Positions 61,038 to 64,000 of a DNA stretch of 64,000 bases are shown in pieces. Source of the DNA: Sutcliffiella sp. FSL R7-0096 (lineage in GTDB: Bacteria > Bacillota > Bacilli > Bacillales > Bacillaceae_I); the NCBI RefSeq assembly GCF_038595065.1, contig NZ_CP152003.1, positions 1,096,001-1,160,000 on the forward strand, in the 5' to 3' direction. A program made the position numbers and the translations under genes. Below the pieces are notes generated by a model that saw only the letters and a program-made list of their open reading frames with translations, was not told where the DNA came from and did no database searches. Position 1 is the first letter of the stretch. Every line of letters starts with the position of its first letter.

Positions 61038-64000
61038 TTATTCTGTAGATACTGCTGGGTCTGCCTGTTCTTTGACAGGGTTGACCTGGAGGAAGAAGTC
61101 TGCCGGGTTATCAAGCATCTGCTTGATTTCCGCTGCTTCCTCCAATTGGTGTTGATCTAGCAGTGATTGATGATAGATGGAAAGTAACTCCACAACATCC
61201 TTTAAACCAGCTGCATTCAAAGGTTCGATATTTACTTTTGCACCTTTTGCGATACGGCGTTGAAGTGCTTCTTTCGTCAAGCCCATTTCCGGCTGATGAC
61301 GGAGGTAGACGGCTCCTCCTGTCATTCCTGCGCAGATCCATGGACCAGGGTCACCAAGGACAAGGCCACGGCCATTTGTCATGTACTCAAACGCAAAGCC
61401 TTTGATATTGGCGTTGATTCCAAGGTTACCATGTTCAACAGCTGGGATAGGAGTGGTAACTTTCCCGCCGATGATCATGTCGGCACCGGATAGGCGGATA
61501 CCTGCACGGGCGTCGGCGTTTCCTTGAACGACAAGCGCTCCTTTTTGTGCGCCGTAGCCAAAGCCTTTTCCGACAGAACCGTTATAGAACTTGCCGTCTT
61601 TTCCTTTATATTTGAAGACGAAGATGCTTCCGCCAAATGCGGTTTTCCCGATGCCATCCTGTGCGCCACCCTCAACTTTGATGTTGATACCGGTAGAGTT
61701 GTAAGCACCAAGTCCGTTACCAGGAATAGAGCCTTTGTTGTAGCGAAGTTCTACTTCAGGCAGCTCCAAGTAAGATCCGTCCAAGCGTCCGCGTACACGG
61801 TGGCAGGAAACGCGGCTACCAAGGACACGTTGTTCTGCTGTTATCGCATCGAATTGGCGGGACTCATGCAGTTCGTTTTCTTGGTAATCCAGATATTCTG
61901 CACCAGCAGCAACAAGGAGTTTTTCTTTTTCCATGCTCGCCGCCACTTCTTTTTGAGCAAGCTGTGGCACGTCAAGAGTATGAAGCAGGTTGGAAAGGTC
62001 AAGCGATTCCAAGCCACGCGTCTGCTCGAGAAGGTCGGAGCGACCGACGATTTCCTGAAGGTTCTCAAAGCCCAAGGAAGCGGTTAATGCTTTCAGTTCG
62101 TCCCCAAAAGCAGTGAACAGGTTCATCAAGCCTTGTACGGCAAGGTCGGATTGTCTAGGAACAAAACGACGGAGACCGTGATCTTTTGCTTGTGCTTCGG
62201 ATTCGATCTGTGTTGCGATTCCAACGTGACATGTATCCAAGTGACAGCCGCGGCATGTTGTACAACCGATGGCGATCATGGAGAGAGTTCCGAATCCAAT
62301 ACGATTCGCCCCTAAAAGCATGACCTTCATGCAATCCAGTGCACTCTTGATTCCGCCGTCCGCCCAGATTTCCACTTTATTACGGAGGCCGGATTCAATC
62401 AACGCGTTATGCGCAGCTTTTACCCCAATCTCAACTGGTAGGCCTACATATTGAAGGGCATGGATTCTCGCTGCCCCTGTACCGCCATCAAACCCACTGA
62501 TGGTAATGATGTCCGCACCAGCTTTTGCGATTCCGACTGCAATCGTTCCGATATTAGGAACTACCGGGACTTTTACGGCAACCTTTGCCTGATCGTTGGC
62601 TGTTTTCAGCTCGGCAATCATCTGTGCCAAGTCTTCGATGGAGTAGATATCATGGTTATTGGATGGAGAGATTAAATCCGATCCAATCGTTGCATTACGT
62701 GCTTCTGCGATTTTTGCTGTAACTTTAGACCCTGGTAAATGCCCGCCTTCACCAGGCTTTGCTCCTTGCCCAATTTTGATTTCTAATAAGTTGGAGGAGT
62801 TAAGCAGCTCTGCATTTACGCCAAAACGACCGGATGCAACTTGCTGCCCGCGCGTTTTTGGATATTTTCCAAGCATATCTTTGATTTCGCCACCCTCACC
62901 GTTCAGGCTGACCATGTTAAGCTTATCTGCTGCTTCGGCATATGCTCTAAATGCAATCTCGTTTTGAGAACCAAAGGACATGGAAGCGATAACGAATGGC
63001 AGGCTGTGGGCGCCTACTCCAATGTTGACTTTTTCTTTTGCGGTCTGCTTGGCAGAAGCCTTTAGGTCAGTCAAGTGACGAATGGTAATAGGGTTTTTCG
63101 TTTCTTGTTCATCCAGCTTTTCACGATAATCATCGTATGTTCCGTTCTTCGCCACATCCCCGATTGCTTTCCAGATACGAGGGAAGAGGTGGAACGACTT
63201 GCCTGCACGAGCCTTTTCATTTTCAAAGTCCACTGCACGTTCTGCAGCATCCTCTTTTAATTTTGTAAAATTAAAGCCAAGTTTATCAGAGCCAAGGAAA
63301 TTGACGATCCCAAGCGCATCCTCGACTTCCTTATGAAGGCCGATTGCCGAGAACAAGCGACCGTATCCTCGTAACTCATGGATTCCAATCGTGGAAATGA
63401 CTTTTTCCATTCCTTTAGTCAGTGCTCCAAAAAGGTTCACAACAGGTTTATTCGTCTCATCACTTACTGTACCGAATAGTAGGTATGGACTGATGGCATT
63501 TGCGCCAAGTCCCATTGCTACCATCACATCATGAAGGGAGCGGATGGCACCGGAACGAAGCAATAGTGCACATTTACGGCGATATTGATGTTGGACGAGC
63601 TCTTCATTAATGGCTGCCGTCACAAGATGCGGATCCAACCAAAGCTGGCCATCCTTATGTGCTTGGGCATCATCAATGATCAATAATGTTTTGCCGTCTT
63701 TTACAGCTTCCACCGCTTCGGCTTTTAAACGCTCCACAGCAGATGTGATATCTTCATCTGAACCACAGGTAGCATTTACGTAATAGGTCAGCCCTTGAGT
63801 TTGGAACTGATTTACCACTTGATCATAGGAAGGCTGCCCCAATTCTGCGACGCAATCCATGCCAACCTGGCCTTCTACTAATAATGGAGAAAGAAGTTCC
63901 ATTGTGTATCCATTCGGTACTTTGTCTTCTTTTTGTAGGGCAGGGCGGGCACCAAGAACCGTTCTTGTGGAAAAGTGTTCTGTCTCACGGTCACGGTCAA
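61038..64000 (-). CDS. gltB: Glutamate synthase large subunit, C-terminal part (gene runs off the window)
   Basis: The frame stays open to base 64000, so about 987 C-terminal residues of a roughly 1500-residue enzyme are seen. Visible are the central domain, the FMN-binding alpha/beta barrel with GEGGEIKDML, GQGAKPGEGGHLPG, SGFDGGTGAARIHALQYVG, the 3Fe-4S ligands C-x5-C-x4-C (CTTCRGCHLDTC) and the C-terminal GXGXG beta-helix domain (GNGLGAYNSTGIN, GGAQDGIGKTAFGG). The N-terminal glutamine amidotransferase domain lies beyond the window. No gltD small-subunit gene follows; the next gene is ygaE in the same direction after a terminator. Confidence 0.9.
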   Translation of the reverse strand, partial: DRDRETEHFSTRTVLGARPALQKEDKVPNGYTMELLSPLLVEGQVGMDCVAELGQPSYDQVVNQFQTQGLTYYVNATCGSDEDITSAVERLKAEAVEAVKDGKTLLIIDDAQAHKDGQLWLDPHLVTAAINEELVQHQYRRKCALLLRSGAIRSLHDVMVAMGLGANAISPYLLFGTVSDETNKPVVNLFGALTKGMEKVISTIGIHELRGYGRLFSAIGLHKEVEDALGIVNFLGSDKLGFNFTKLKEDAAERAVDFENEKARAGKSFHLFPRIWKAIGDVAKNGTYDDYREKLDEQETKNPITIRHLTDLKASAKQTAKEKVNIGVGAHSLPFVIASMSFGSQNEIAFRAYAEAADKLNMVSLNGEGGEIKDMLGKYPKTRGQQVASGRFGVNAELLNSSNLLEIKIGQGAKPGEGGHLPGSKVTAKIAEARNATIGSDLISPSNNHDIYSIEDLAQMIAELKTANDQAKVAVKVPVVPNIGTIAVGIAKAGADIITISGFDGGTGAARIHALQYVGLPVEIGVKAAHNALIESGLRNKVEIWADGGIKSALDCMKVMLLGANRIGFGTLSMIAIGCTTCRGCHLDTCHVGIATQIESEAQAKDHGLRRFVPRQSDLAVQGLMNLFTAFGDELKALTASLGFENLQEIVGRSDLLEQTRGLESLDLSNLLHTLDVPQLAQKEVAASMEKEKLLVAAGAEYLDYQENELHESRQFDAITAEQRVLGSRVSCHRVRGRLDGSYLELPEVELRYNKGSIPGNGLGAYNSTGINIKVEGGAQDGIGKTAFGGSIFVFKYKGKDGKFYNGSVGKGFGYGAQKGALVVQGNADARAGIRLSGADMIIGGKVTTPIPAVEHGNLGINANIKGFAFEYMTNGRGLVLGDPGPWICAGMTGGAVYLRHQPEMGLTKEALQRRIAKGAKVNIEPLNAAGLKDVVELLSIYHQSLLDQHQLEEAAEIKQMLDNPADFFLQVNPVKEQADPAVSTE

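Overview
The window looks like a chromosomal segment of a spore-forming member of the Bacillaceae. The evidence is two small acid-soluble spore protein genes (sspK and a gamma-type sspE), a long run of genes in the order known from Bacillus subtilis (yfhD-yfhE-yfhF-recX-yfhH-sspK-yfhJ-yfhP-mutY-yfhS-fabL-sspE-ygaB-ygaC-ygaD-ygaE), an iron-responsive ykuNOP flavodoxin operon and Bacillus-type promoters, operators and T-box. I cannot name the genus from sequence alone. I see no rRNA, convincing tRNA, CRISPR array, prophage or transposase gene.

Layout. 0.1-2.5 kb: Fur-box promoter driving ykuN-ykuO-ykuP plus an unlisted 42-residue FbpB-like gene, an iron-sparing unit. 2.6-9.0 kb: a catabolic operon (GH13 phosphorylase, glycerate kinase, sodium:solute symporter, unknown protein) followed by a CdaR-type regulator, which together read as glucosylglycerate use. 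9.1-13.1 kb (minus strand): a complete comQ-comX-comP-comA quorum-sensing locus, including a 52-residue pheromone precursor. 13.3-16.8 kb (plus strand, divergent from comQ): a lactococcin-972-type bacteriocin cassette whose upstream region carries ComA-box-like repeats. 17-26 kb: secreted 5'-nucleotidase, Spo0M-like half protein, permease, a frameshifted amidase, and phoX-tatA-tatC behind a run of PhoP-box-like repeats. 26-32 kb: VWA protein and divergent HTH-like protein, a SWIM-SNF2 helicase, a PD-(D/E)XK-like protein and a membrane hydrolase. 32.5-38.9 kb: RsbK-RsbM-RsbY general-stress signalling module with two good sigma-B promoters between rsbY and a YqcI/YcgG-family gene. 39-45 kb: sporulation-type kinase, Tyr T-box plus NhaC antiporter, gluconate kinase, a DnaA-box cluster, and a DoxX-family gene behind two Rex operators. 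45-61 kb: the conserved yfh/fabL/yga block. 61-64 kb: the C-terminal two thirds of a glutamate synthase large subunit that runs off the window.

The most novel-looking part is the pairing of a full ComQXPA pheromone system with a divergently transcribed bacteriocin cassette and a ComA-like operator between them, which suggests cell-density-controlled bacteriocin production. The window is also rich in small dispersed elements: five copies of a terminal-inverted-repeat element ending near GAGCT/GAGCC, two six-unit arrays with an exact 21-bp period (GTAGAA), three GC-rich 120-180 bp elements, three GGGACA-type hairpins and three GGGGTCTGACCCC-type palindromes. Start codons were moved from the longest reading frame wherever a ribosome binding site clearly favoured an internal start.
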